From assembly GCA_022614705.1 (NCBI GenBank), contig JAKEIB010000137.1, positions 1 to 55,003 of the forward strand: a DNA stretch of 55,003 nucleotides, written 5' to 3'. Below the pieces are notes generated by a model. It was not told the origin of the DNA. It did no database searches and saw only the letters and a program-made list of their open reading frames with translations. Origin of the DNA: Planctomycetota bacterium. GTDB lineage: Bacteria > Planctomycetota > Planctomycetia > Pirellulales > Lacipirellulaceae. The first letter of the stretch is position 1, and every line of letters starts with the position of its first letter. Positions 31,511 to 38,627 of this stretch are shown here, piece by piece. The translations under genes and the position numbers were made by a program.

Positions 31511-33226
31511 TTAGCGTGGCTTCACGCCCAGGTGCTCTTCCCAGGCTTTGTAGAGGTCGCCCGATTTTTCGATGGTGCCGGACATGACGTGGTCGCCGAG
31601 GATTTGGATCGGCAGGCCGAATTCTTTGTTCGAGACGTTTTGTTTGCGCAGCATGTCGAACAAGTTCACATTGCCGGCGATTTGCTTTTCGAGCTCGTTG
31701 CTGTCGCGGAGTTCGCGGAGTTTGGTGCGGTCGACGGTGCTGTAGGCCTTGGTGATGATTCTGTCGAGCGCGGGCGGCTTGTCCTTGTTCCCCGACATGA
31801 GGAAGTCGTGGAAGCGGGCGAACGATTGAGGTTCCAAGTCAGCGACACCCAGGGCCATGCGGGCAGTGGTGCAGGCCCCGTCGTGCGACGCGGCCGGGTC
31901 GGTCACCAACTTGTTGCAACTCTTTTCGAGCGGAATGACCAACACGATGAGGGCCACCTGATCGCCGTAGCGAGACATCGCTTGCTTCATGAAACGGTGC
32001 GTCTTGCGGCAATGAAGGCAATCGTACGATACCAACTCCACGACCACGTGAGGCGCGTCGGGCGAGCCGATGAGCGGATGTTTATAAACGTCGAGCGTGA
32101 GCTTTCCGCCTAGGAATTTTACTTTCCGCTCGCGCTTGGACTCTGTCGGCTCTGACTTCGCGGAAGTTGCGCTTGCAGCAGATGAGGCGTTGTCTTGATT
32201 CGAAGATGGTCCGTTTCCAGCCTCGGTTGTGGTTTCTGCGTTTGTTGACTGCTCGGTAGAAGGCTCGCGGTCGGGTTCACTGACTCGGCTGTCGTCGCTA
32301 TTCGATACATCTTCGCCTTCAGTTGGAATGCGCATCGCGACGCGAGTTTTGCCGTCGCCCGACGCTTGCGCGTCGCTGCCGCTGCTATTGCCACCCGCTA
32401 GATCGATTGATTCTTGGAGTGCTACTTGCTCCACGATAAATGGTTTGGCCGGAAATACGATTTGCCCGCCGATGAGCACGACGAGCATTGCGAGTGCGCC
32501 GCCGATAGCGATGGGAAACGACGGCTGCGAGACATTGCGACGTAGGGTCGCCGGCTTGGCGACTGAGCCGACCAAGGGCACTGTGCGAGCGCTGGCCGCT
32601 GGCCCGGTGCGTGTGCTGGCCATGGGCGCAGGGCGTGCAGTGACGACAGACGCCGAGCGGGTACCTGGCACCGGCGCAAGGCGCGCTGCGGCCGGCATCG
32701 CACTGCGAAGAGCTGAGAGTCCGGCGGATGAGCTGCTTGTAAGCCGCGTGTGTCGTGTGCCGGCCCACCAACGCGCGGCGGCGGCAAGCGCTGTTACGCC
32801 GAGCGCGATGCCGCAAATATCTGTGGTCAGGCAACGCGGGCAGAAGTCGCCAATTGCGAATAGCTGCAGGACGACGAACCACACGCTCGCGCCAGCGGCG
32901 AGTGTAGCCATGAGCAGAAACGCAGTGTCGATCCAGCGGCTTGCGGCGGATCGAATCCACAGCATTACGCTCAAAGCTGCCAGTGATGCGTAACAGGCGA
33001 GGCCGAGCACGGCGACGGGCATGCCAAGCCATTTCGACCACGCGCTGTTGAGCACGGCATCGCAGCCCTCCGGACTGCCGACGCCACAGCCGGCGATTGA
33101 CGAACCCGTGATGGACTCCCACGCGAGATCGGCGGCGACGCCAAAAGCCAGCCATGACAGCACACCGAGTGCTATGCGAATGGGCAGGTTGAAAACCGGC
33201 TGGGCCGTTGGTGTGACCAAGGTCAT
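31511..33226 (-). CDS. VKOR-DsbA fusion (vitamin K epoxide reductase plus thioredoxin-like domain)
   Basis: 571 residues. The N-terminal part is a four-helix VKOR domain with the loop GCGVGSPEGCDAVLNSAWSK, the KWLGMPVAVLG segment and the active-site pair FCPRCLTTD. After a further membrane helix (AIGGALAMLVVLIGGQIVF) and an acidic, Ser/Glu-rich linker, the C-terminal third is a DsbA/thioredoxin-like domain, starting KHPLIGSPDAPHVVVELVSY with the redox motif CLHC. It oxidises cysteines of exported proteins and passes electrons to quinone, a self-contained disulfide-forming machine. It may serve the many cysteine-bearing secreted proteins of such organisms (inference). Confidence 0.93.
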   Translation of the reverse strand: MTLVTPTAQPVFNLPIRIALGVLSWLAFGVAADLAWESITGSSIAGCGVGSPEGCDAVLNSAWSKWLGMPVAVLGLACYASLAALSVMLWIRSAASRWIDTAFLLMATLAAGASVWFVVLQLFAIGDFCPRCLTTDICGIALGVTALAAAARWWAGTRHTRLTSSSSAGLSALRSAMPAAARLAPVPGTRSASVVTARPAPMASTRTGPAASARTVPLVGSVAKPATLRRNVSQPSFPIAIGGALAMLVVLIGGQIVFPAKPFIVEQVALQESIDLAGGNSSGSDAQASGDGKTRVAMRIPTEGEDVSNSDDSRVSEPDREPSTEQSTNAETTTEAGNGPSSNQDNASSAASATSAKSEPTESKRERKVKFLGGKLTLDVYKHPLIGSPDAPHVVVELVSYDCLHCRKTHRFMKQAMSRYGDQVALIVLVIPLEKSCNKLVTDPAASHDGACTTARMALGVADLEPQSFARFHDFLMSGNKDKPPALDRIITKAYSTVDRTKLRELRDSNELEKQIAGNVNLFDMLRKQNVSNKEFGLPIQILGDHVMSGTIEKSGDLYKAWEEHLGVKPR

Positions 33227-33547
33227 AGTGCGAGGGGCTGCAAACGAAGTTTGTCGCGCGAGGCCGGCATCATGGCGGGGAGCGGCGACCGGTGAGTCCT
33301 ACCTCAATTTACGTTGTTGCGGCGAGACCGGCGAGTCCCTGGCTGCATCGCTAGCAAAGTGCATCGTTGCGATCAGCCGTGGCCGCGATAAAAGTCCGCC
33401 TTGTGCCCTAATCGTTACCATCGCTACTATCCGATACCTCTAGCACGGAGCAGGGAGCTTGGAGCACGGAGTAGGGCGATTCGCCGCAACTCCGTGCTCC
33501 ATGCTCCCCGCTATCAACTCCACCCCAAATTCTGCGAGTCGAAGACC
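33227..33547. other. Divergent intergenic region with an inverted repeat
   Basis: Separates the VKOR-DsbA gene (minus) and the halogenase-like gene (plus). It holds the inverted repeat at 33448-33513. A frame running into it from 33548 (upstream codon at 33401) is mostly repeat and is not used. Confidence 0.55.
33448..33513. repeat. Inverted repeat, GGAGCACGGAG family
   Basis: Arms 33448-33472 and 33489-33513 pair at 22 of 25 positions (ATGGAGCACGGAGT core) with a 16-base loop. It ends 34 bases before the halogenase-like start codon. Confidence 0.85.
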
Positions 33548-34687
33548 ATGAACATGAGTCCGAAGGTGCGGCCGTTGTGGCAGCGAGTGCTGTTAATGTT
33601 TGGCACGAGCATGTTGTGGGCGTACAAGGCGTTGCACTTGCCGCGGTTCATTTTGCCGCGCGACATCAAGTCGATCGTCAACAACTGGACGCATGAAATG
33701 TTCTGGATGTTGATCAAGACCGGCTTCACGCAGGCGTACATTGATCAGACGTGCTATTTCAAAATGCCGACGTCGTTCAAGCCCAAGGCGCAGGTGGCGC
33801 CGCAGCATGCGCTCAGTGAGACGGAGATCAAGCGCTTCTATACGCAAGGATTTCTTGGTCCGTTCGATGCTTTCAGCCACGACGAAATGATGGACTTCAA
33901 GAAAGAAGTGCTGGCGCTGGAAAACGAGAAGAGCAAGACGTACGGATGGGCGACGCCGCGCGACCGGCATTTCGAGTCGCCGCGGTTGTGGAATTATATG
34001 AAGCACCCGGCGATTGTCGAACGTTGCGCTCAGCTCTTGGGACCAGACTTGCTCGTGTGGCGGTCGCAATATTTTTACAAGGGCCCGAAGTCGCCGGCCA
34101 TTCAATGGCATCAGGCCAGCACTTTTATGGTCGAGGACTACCAGGATCCGGGCATATTCCCGCCCGATCGCGGTGAGATCTTCCAACTGACCGTGTGGGT
34201 GGCCATTGACGACGCTACGCCAGAACGAGGCTGCCTGCGTTTCGCACGCGGCACACACAATCGGATTCGCGCCATCAAGTTCGGCGGTGAAGAAGGCTTC
34301 TACAAGGCGGCCTACACCTTCGACTTCGATGAAAAGGTCGAAGATTGCGTCGAGTTGCCGGTGAAGGCCGGACAGTTTATCATCTTCACCGAGCGCTGCA
34401 TCCACGGCTCGGGTCCGAACACGACCGATCACCATCGGTTGGCGTTCAACATGCGCGTGATTCCCACGCACGTGCCGGCGTACACGAACAAGAAGTACTA
34501 TCGTAGCGTGTACAACGGCGGGAAGTACCAGCTCGACAAATGGGGTGTGGCGCTGCTGCGCGGCGAGGATCGTCATCGCGTGAGCCGGGCCATTCCGCCG
34601 GCGGATCTCGAGACGGGCCAGTTCACGCGAGTGATCCCGGAGGGCGAGCCGTTGCCGGCGCCGAAGCGAAGCCGGGCGGCGGCGTAA
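33548..34687 (+). CDS. SyrB2-like Fe(II)/2-oxoglutarate-dependent halogenase candidate (PhyH superfamily)
   Basis: 379 residues from ATG 33548 (MNMSPKVRPLWQRVLLMFGT). The double-stranded beta-helix core is clear: VWRSQYFYKGPKSPAIQWHQ then ASTF, LTVWVAIDDATPERGCLRFA, VKAGQFIIFTERCIHGSGPN and LAFNMRVIPTHVP. Iron ligands are His188 and His286, with Arg303 as the 2-oxoglutarate binder. The facial-triad carboxylate is missing: the motif is His188-Gln189-Ala190 where hydroxylases have H-x-D/E. H-x-A is the signature of halogenases such as SyrB2, where chloride takes the vacant site, and from memory the SyrB2 sequence around this motif (WHQADTF) and around its distal His and Arg is very similar. The substrate is unknown; no carrier protein or NRPS gene is nearby. 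Alternative: an inactive PhyH paralogue. Confidence 0.85.
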   Translation: MNMSPKVRPLWQRVLLMFGTSMLWAYKALHLPRFILPRDIKSIVNNWTHEMFWMLIKTGFTQAYIDQTCYFKMPTSFKPKAQVAPQHALSETEIKRFYTQGFLGPFDAFSHDEMMDFKKEVLALENEKSKTYGWATPRDRHFESPRLWNYMKHPAIVERCAQLLGPDLLVWRSQYFYKGPKSPAIQWHQASTFMVEDYQDPGIFPPDRGEIFQLTVWVAIDDATPERGCLRFARGTHNRIRAIKFGGEEGFYKAAYTFDFDEKVEDCVELPVKAGQFIIFTERCIHGSGPNTTDHHRLAFNMRVIPTHVPAYTNKKYYRSVYNGGKYQLDKWGVALLRGEDRHRVSRAIPPADLETGQFTRVIPEGEPLPAPKRSRAAA

Positions 34688-34690
34688 CGA

Positions 34691-34750
34691 GTGGTCGCGT
34701 CTCTCCGAGGCGTCCGCCGCGGCAGACGAGTTTCGGAGAAACTCGCCTAC
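34691..34750. repeat. Inverted repeat, GTAGGCG-TCTC family, copy 1
   Basis: The left arm from GTGGTCGCGTCTCTCCGA faces the complement of GTAGGCGAGTTTCTCCGA at the right end. A sister element with the same outer ends is at 41329-41382. Confidence 0.75.
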
Positions 34751-34760
34751 GTGGAACACA

Positions 34761-34788
34761 AGCCGGCGACGAATTGCCGGCTTTTTTT
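34761..34788 (+). terminator. Rho-independent terminator after the halogenase-like gene
   Basis: AGCCGGC (34761-34767) pairs perfectly with GCCGGCT (34776-34782) over an 8-base loop, followed by a run of seven T (34782-34788). It would end the halogenase transcript. The next gene's GGAG ribosome-binding site begins two bases after the T-run, so the same structure could also act as an attenuator for the SDR gene. Confidence 0.85.
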
Positions 34789-34801
34789 GCTGGAGCCATT
34801 C

Positions 34802-35635
34802 ATGCGTGAGATTCACGGCAAGTGGGCGCTGGTGACGGGGGCCGCCTCCGGCATCGGCCGGGCCATCGCGCTGCGGCTGGCGCGCGAAGGCGCTCGGTTG
34901 TTTCTCATCGATATCGATGAGCGCCGTTTGAACGAAGTCGTTGAGCAGGTGCGCGACATGGGCGTTGAGGCATTCGGCCGGCGGTGCGATGTGAGCGAGC
35001 CGCGGGAAGTTTCGGCGGCAGTTGCCGAGGCAATGGCGCGTTGCGGTGGCGTCGACATCCTTGTCAATAATGCCGGCATCACGTACTACGGCAAGACCGA
35101 ACGCATGTCGGCAGAACATTGGGACCGGCTGCTGCGTGTGAATCTGCTATCGCACGTGCAATTCACCCGCGAGCTATTGCCATCGATGCTCGAACGCCGC
35201 GAGGCGCACGTGCTCAACGTGTGCAGCGTACTGGGCCTCATCGGCATGCCGAAAGTGACGGCTTATTGTACGTCGAAATTCGCGATGGTGGGTTTCAGCG
35301 AGTCGCTGCGCAACGAATTCGGCAAACAAGGACTCGGAGTCACGGCGCTTTGTCCCGGTTTCGTGACCACGAACCTGTTTACGAACGCGCCGCTGGAGGC
35401 GTCGGCCGAAGAGCACAAACTGCCGCCGCGAATCATCTGCACGACGCCCGAACGCGTCGCCAACGCGGCGGTGAAAGCGATCTACCGCAACCGCCGGCTC
35501 GTGACGGTCGAACCATTCGCCGAGTTCATGTATGCCATGAAGCGGTACGCGCCGTGGCTTATGGATTTCGTTTTCCACATGGGCCGGCGAAAGCGAATGG
35601 CGAAGAAGCTGGCGCCGTTGGAGCGCGCCGCGTAG
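34802..35635 (+). CDS. Short-chain dehydrogenase/reductase (classical SDR)
   Basis: 277 residues from ATG 34802, with GGAG seven bases upstream. Classical SDR motifs: KWALVTGAASGIGRAIALRL (cofactor-binding TGxxxGIG), DIDERRL (an acidic residue after beta2 favours NAD), LVNNAGIT, catalytic Ser in NVCSVLGLIG, and YCTSKFAMVG (YxxxK). The C-terminal tail is basic, with a hydrophobic segment (KRYAPWLMDFVFHMGRRKR), which suggests membrane association. The substrate is unknown. It lies 114 bases after the halogenase-like gene but behind a strong terminator, so a shared pathway is only a possibility. Confidence 0.93.
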   Translation: MREIHGKWALVTGAASGIGRAIALRLAREGARLFLIDIDERRLNEVVEQVRDMGVEAFGRRCDVSEPREVSAAVAEAMARCGGVDILVNNAGITYYGKTERMSAEHWDRLLRVNLLSHVQFTRELLPSMLERREAHVLNVCSVLGLIGMPKVTAYCTSKFAMVGFSESLRNEFGKQGLGVTALCPGFVTTNLFTNAPLEASAEEHKLPPRIICTTPERVANAAVKAIYRNRRLVTVEPFAEFMYAMKRYAPWLMDFVFHMGRRKRMAKKLAPLERAA

Positions 35636-35641
35636 GTCAGG

Positions 35642-36047
35642 TCACGGTCCAACCGATCGCCAATCCTCGAGTAGGAGCGCATCAATTCGTGAGAACTCCC
35701 TTGTGTTATTGGTCACGAGTGTGAATCCAAGCGAAACAGCTTGGCCGGCAAGCAACAGGTCATAGGGCCCAATTGTTTCGCCACGAAATTCTAATTCAGC
35801 CCGAATGCGGGCAGCGTCCCTTGCAGCTTGCAGATCAAATTCGATTTGACGCAGTGTGTTAAGAAGGTTCTCGACTTTGATGCGTTCTCGATCCGGGTCC
35901 GTGCACTTTTCGATGCCAACATATAGTTCGTACGAAGTCACCGACGAAATAAAGAGTGCTTCCGGATCGCGCTGCAATTTCCGCAACTACGGACGCCGCG
36001 CCTCGCATGGCAAAAATACAAGTATTGGTATCGAGGAGGTATGCCAA
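35642..36047 (-). pseudogene. VapC-type PIN toxin with a one-base frameshift
   Basis: The N-terminal part MAYLLDTNTCIFAMRGAASV is in one frame, starting at TTG 36047 with AAGG seven bases upstream. The rest is in the next frame from about 35986: KLQRDPEALFISSVTSYELY, then GPYDLLLAGQAVSLG and TLVTNNTREFSRI. Together they give a complete PIN domain with acidic residues in LLDTN, SYELYVG and GPYDLLL. The whole span is 406 bases, one more than a multiple of three. An extra base near 35985-35987 (GTAGTTGCGG instead of GTAGTGCGG) would explain it. It would be an RNase toxin if intact; as read it is broken, unless the shift is a sequencing error. The antitoxin gene lies just upstream. Confidence 0.85.
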
Positions 36048-36057
36048 ACGTCATCCT

Positions 36058-36297
36058 TCACTTTGGCACGATCTCGGGAGCAGGAGGCATAACTCCCTGA
36101 GGAGGCCTCTCGAACGCTGGATCATCGATACGGATGCTTTCGAAGAAGTCCTTCGGCCATCCGGACGATTTGATTGGCTCAATAATTACTGCTTGACCCT
36201 CGCGGCGAATGGCAACCTCATCCGTAGCAAACTCGAACCCATGCGGAAGCTGGACCGCTTGACCAGTGCCACTTTGAAAAACTTTTGTAATGGCCAT
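36058..36297 (-). CDS. VapB-type antitoxin (AbrB/SpoVT fold)
   Basis: 79 residues from ATG 36297; upstream codons in this frame look non-coding. The N-terminus MAITKVFQSGTGQAVQLPHG continues with FATDEVAIRREGQAVIIEPI, the swapped-hairpin AbrB-type DNA-binding domain of VapB antitoxins. The C-terminal part (PKDFFESIRIDDPAF) would bind the toxin's PIN domain. Its stop lies 10 bases before the TTG start of vapC, a typical co-transcribed antitoxin-toxin order. The pair would autoregulate its own promoter. The toxin partner is frameshifted. Confidence 0.88.
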   Translation of the reverse strand: MAITKVFQSGTGQAVQLPHGFEFATDEVAIRREGQAVIIEPIKSSGWPKDFFESIRIDDPAFERPPQGVMPPAPEIVPK

Positions 36298-36404
36298 ACT
36301 TCGATTATTCGGCAGCAAATGTACGACACTTTGGCTTTCAAACCAGAAATTATACTCGACCCGTTGATGGGGCTCAAAGGACGATATTCCAGGCCCACAA
36401 CCGC

Positions 36405-37115
36405 TCAGCTCGCATGATGGCGGCGGCGCACAGCTCGCCGGTAGCCGCGGGCTTCTTGGCCGCCGCTGGAGCGATAGCCGTATTGAACGGCGAACCATTC
36501 GGCGTATCGTTCGCGGTCGACATAGCCCGAATTGCGTTCGTCGACCAGGTGGCCGAGCTCGTGGATGAGGATGTTGTTAAGGTAGAAATCGCGCGCCGCC
36601 CGTTCGCTCCAGGTAAGCATCCAAGTGCCGGGTAAAGGTTCCGACCAGCGGCCGCCGTACATCCGAGTTTCGTTTACGAGGTTCGGACGGGGCGGGGTAT
36701 CAAAATGCTCGACAAGAGAATCCTCCAGCGGGTAGAGATACAGGGCGTTGCCCCACTGCATACCGTAACAGGGGAACGATTGCTTCTTACGGGTCATTCG
36801 GCTGAGTTGCACGACCTCAAGCTGCTCGATAAACTGTTCCGGCACATCGGCCAAGCGCGCTCGGATATCGGCCGGGGTCAAAATATGGCGGTAGCCTGGC
36901 CCGGGGTCCTGCACGATAATGCGGTAGTCGCTGGCGTCGGTCGCGTCGTACCAATCTTCCGGCGGGGCGAAGGGCAGACGGGCGTTGCGTTGGCCGGTGC
37001 TCGACCGCCGGGCTTGTTTCGGCCGACGCTGCCAATTGCGGCTGCGGACAAACGTATTGCGACCTTTGGCCTGCCGGGCCGTCGACTTCGCAGATTGGTT
37101 GCGGCGAGCGTTCAT
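36405..37115 (-). CDS. HExxH-motif putative metalloprotease
   Basis: 236 residues from ATG 37115 (MNARRNQSAKSTARQAKGRN). The first 50 residues are extremely basic and look disordered. Residues about 50-150 contain DYRIIVQDPGPGYRHILTPA. The C-terminal part has NNILIHELGHLVDERNSGYV, a consensus HExxH zinc helix, followed by RYAEWFAVQYG, which could supply the third ligand. The tail is again Arg/His-rich. No signal peptide. I do not recognise a named family; the arrangement resembles small housekeeping or phage-type metallopeptidases. Divergent from the glutaredoxin-like gene. Confidence 0.7.
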   Translation of the reverse strand: MNARRNQSAKSTARQAKGRNTFVRSRNWQRRPKQARRSSTGQRNARLPFAPPEDWYDATDASDYRIIVQDPGPGYRHILTPADIRARLADVPEQFIEQLEVVQLSRMTRKKQSFPCYGMQWGNALYLYPLEDSLVEHFDTPPRPNLVNETRMYGGRWSEPLPGTWMLTWSERAARDFYLNNILIHELGHLVDERNSGYVDRERYAEWFAVQYGYRSSGGQEARGYRRAVRRRHHAS

Positions 37116-37424
37116 CGCAGTAGGCCCAATTTCCGGCAATGGGTTTGCCGCTGGCCGACGCGGACGACGACTCCGAAGGTGGGTTTGTCGGAATCGTCGC
37201 CGCTGGTCAGGACGGCCAGCGGTCCGCCATGTCCGAATGGCGGGATAGGGAAAAGGCGAGGCCCGATCTACAGCCTCAATTCCATCGTAGGCAGCCGGCG
37301 AGATGGCATTCAAGAAAATCTATAAATTGTTATTCTACAAGGACTTAGATACGTTGCCCAAACGCGACATTTGGCATCCGGCGGGAATTCCCAAAGGCCT
37401 CCCAAAGTAGCGTCAGGCGTGGTC
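37116..37424. other. Divergent intergenic region
   Basis: Between the metalloprotease (minus) and glutaredoxin-like (plus) genes. Bases 37316-37340 are locally AT-rich (AAATCTATAAATTGTTATT) and are the best place for a promoter, but no clean -35/-10 pair is visible. Otherwise nothing recognised. Confidence 0.45.
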
Positions 37425-37685
37425 ATGACGAGTTCAAAAAACGACAACAAACGCGCGCCAATCGTGGTGCTCTACACGCGGAATGGCTGCCATCTGTGCG
37501 ACAACGCGGAACAGGTGCTGCTACAACACGGTCTGCAGCCGACCCTGGTTGATATCGACGCCGATCCCGCGCTAAAAACTCGCTTCGACGCGTGCGTGCC
37601 CGTGGTGGAGATTGATGGCCGCGTGCGGTTTCGCGGGCGAGTTGATGCGGTGTTACTGCGGCGGATTCTGTGGCCGCTTCATTGA
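37425..37685 (+). CDS. Glutaredoxin-like protein (DUF836 type)
   Basis: 86 residues from ATG 37425. Thioredoxin fold: PIVVLYTRNGCHLCDNAEQV carries the CxxC redox motif (CHLC) near residue 21, then LQPTLVDIDADPAL and VPVVEIDGRVRFRGRV with the cis-Pro of the fold (VPV). Typical of short glutaredoxin-like proteins that reduce or deglutathionylate partners; the target is unknown. The gene's end overlaps the end of the convergent membrane-protein gene by 7 bases. Confidence 0.88.
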   Translation: MTSSKNDNKRAPIVVLYTRNGCHLCDNAEQVLLQHGLQPTLVDIDADPALKTRFDACVPVVEIDGRVRFRGRVDAVLLRRILWPLH

Positions 37686-38305
37686 CGCTGGTCGCGCCGT
37701 TCGTCGGCCATGGCGTCGCGAAGGCCGTGGCGAAACACGCCGTAGAAGCTGTAGCCGACAAAAGCAAACCAGCCGGCCAATACCGCAAGAGAGAATGCCC
37801 CCACGACGATCCCGGCGGGCGAAGTTCGATGGCCAATCGTGACGGAAAGCACCACCACGCCGAACGCGCCGCCAAGCACAAACGCCGCGACGATTAGACG
37901 CGGCAGCCAGGGCAGCGGCGTACTGCGGCGCTCATGCCACGGCGAACGCGGCTGCGGGCGTGGCACCTCATGCGATAACCGCATGTGAGGTATTGGTGGA
38001 CCGGTGGGACCGCCCGCTGACTGCCGCGGGGCGTCATTTTCCAGCGAATGGTCGGCATGCGACCGCAATTGGGTGCCCAGTGCCGTGCCGAACACGTGAA
38101 GTACGACCACCAGCGTCGCGAGAAGCAGCGCGAGCGCGGTCATCCCCTGCGTCGAAACCACCGCGGCCAAGAGCAGGCTGACGAAGGCGACAAAGGCGAG
38201 GAGTTGCCGCAATCCAAATCGGAATAGGGGAAGTTCGTCGCCGATCGGGAGGGCCGAGGATGGCGCAACTCGACGCCTTGTTTGGAGATCGGTCGCCATG
38301 GTCAT
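37679..38305 (-). CDS. Small membrane protein of unknown function
   Basis: 208 residues. Four hydrophobic segments can be seen: LLAFVAFVSLLLAAVVSTQG, ALALLLATLVVVLHVFGTAL, LPRLIVAAFVLGGAFGVVVL and IVVGAFSLAVLAGWFAFVGY. A hydrophilic, Pro/Arg-rich loop lies between the second and third. The phrase FRFGLRQLLAFVAFVSLLLA is a common planctomycete N-terminal motif. It ends GLRDAMADERRDQRQ. No catalytic residues recognised. Convergent overlap of 7 bases with the glutaredoxin-like gene. Confidence 0.7.
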   Translation of the reverse strand: MTMATDLQTRRRVAPSSALPIGDELPLFRFGLRQLLAFVAFVSLLLAAVVSTQGMTALALLLATLVVVLHVFGTALGTQLRSHADHSLENDAPRQSAGGPTGPPIPHMRLSHEVPRPQPRSPWHERRSTPLPWLPRLIVAAFVLGGAFGVVVLSVTIGHRTSPAGIVVGAFSLAVLAGWFAFVGYSFYGVFRHGLRDAMADERRDQRQ

Positions 38306-38627
38306 TATCGCTCGAAGTGCCCGGCGCGCGCATTATTGGCTGCGGCGGCAAACGAATCAAGATATTCATCGAGGATCCTGTGACAGAAGGCTGGGACCGA
38401 CCCGGTACCCGGCAAAACCGGCTGCCGGGTGCCCGCTGCGACGCCCCAGTTTGACGCGATTTTGGGGCATCGTCCGCGGCGGACTCTGCCCCAGGCACCC
38501 CGCGCGGCCGCACCGGACTTCGATAGGCACGGTAGAAAAAATTTCTACAATGCAGAAACTGCTAACGCCGCTAATTTCCGCTGATGACCGGATTTTTTAG
38601 CGCCAATCAGCGGCTCATCAATTTGAA
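38306..38627. other. Divergent intergenic region with two hairpin repeats
   Basis: Lies between the membrane-protein gene (minus) and the LarA-like gene (plus). It contains a hairpin at 38404-38433 (GGTACCCGGCA/TGCCGGGTGCC, 10 of 11 paired) and one at 38463-38493 (13 of 15 paired) that carries the 19-mer shared with 7380-7398. Farther on, a CCGCTGAT/ATCAGCGG pair flanks 38578-38615. No clear promoter boxes. Confidence 0.6.
38463..38497. repeat. Hairpin repeat with 19-bp core shared with 7380-7398
   Basis: Arms 38463-38477 and 38479-38493 pair at 13 of 15 positions. The bases 38479-38497 are identical to 7380-7398. Confidence 0.75.

Noticed and set aside
33593..35119. 508-codon open frame on the minus strand across the halogenase-like and SDR genes
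   Set aside because: It runs through two well-supported genes and a strong terminator in antisense and has no domain signature; typical of GC-rich shadow frames.
38578..38615. CCGCTGAT/ATCAGCGG pair considered as a terminator
   Set aside because: The stem is only 8 bp with a 22-base loop and no T-run in a fitting position for the neighbouring genes.
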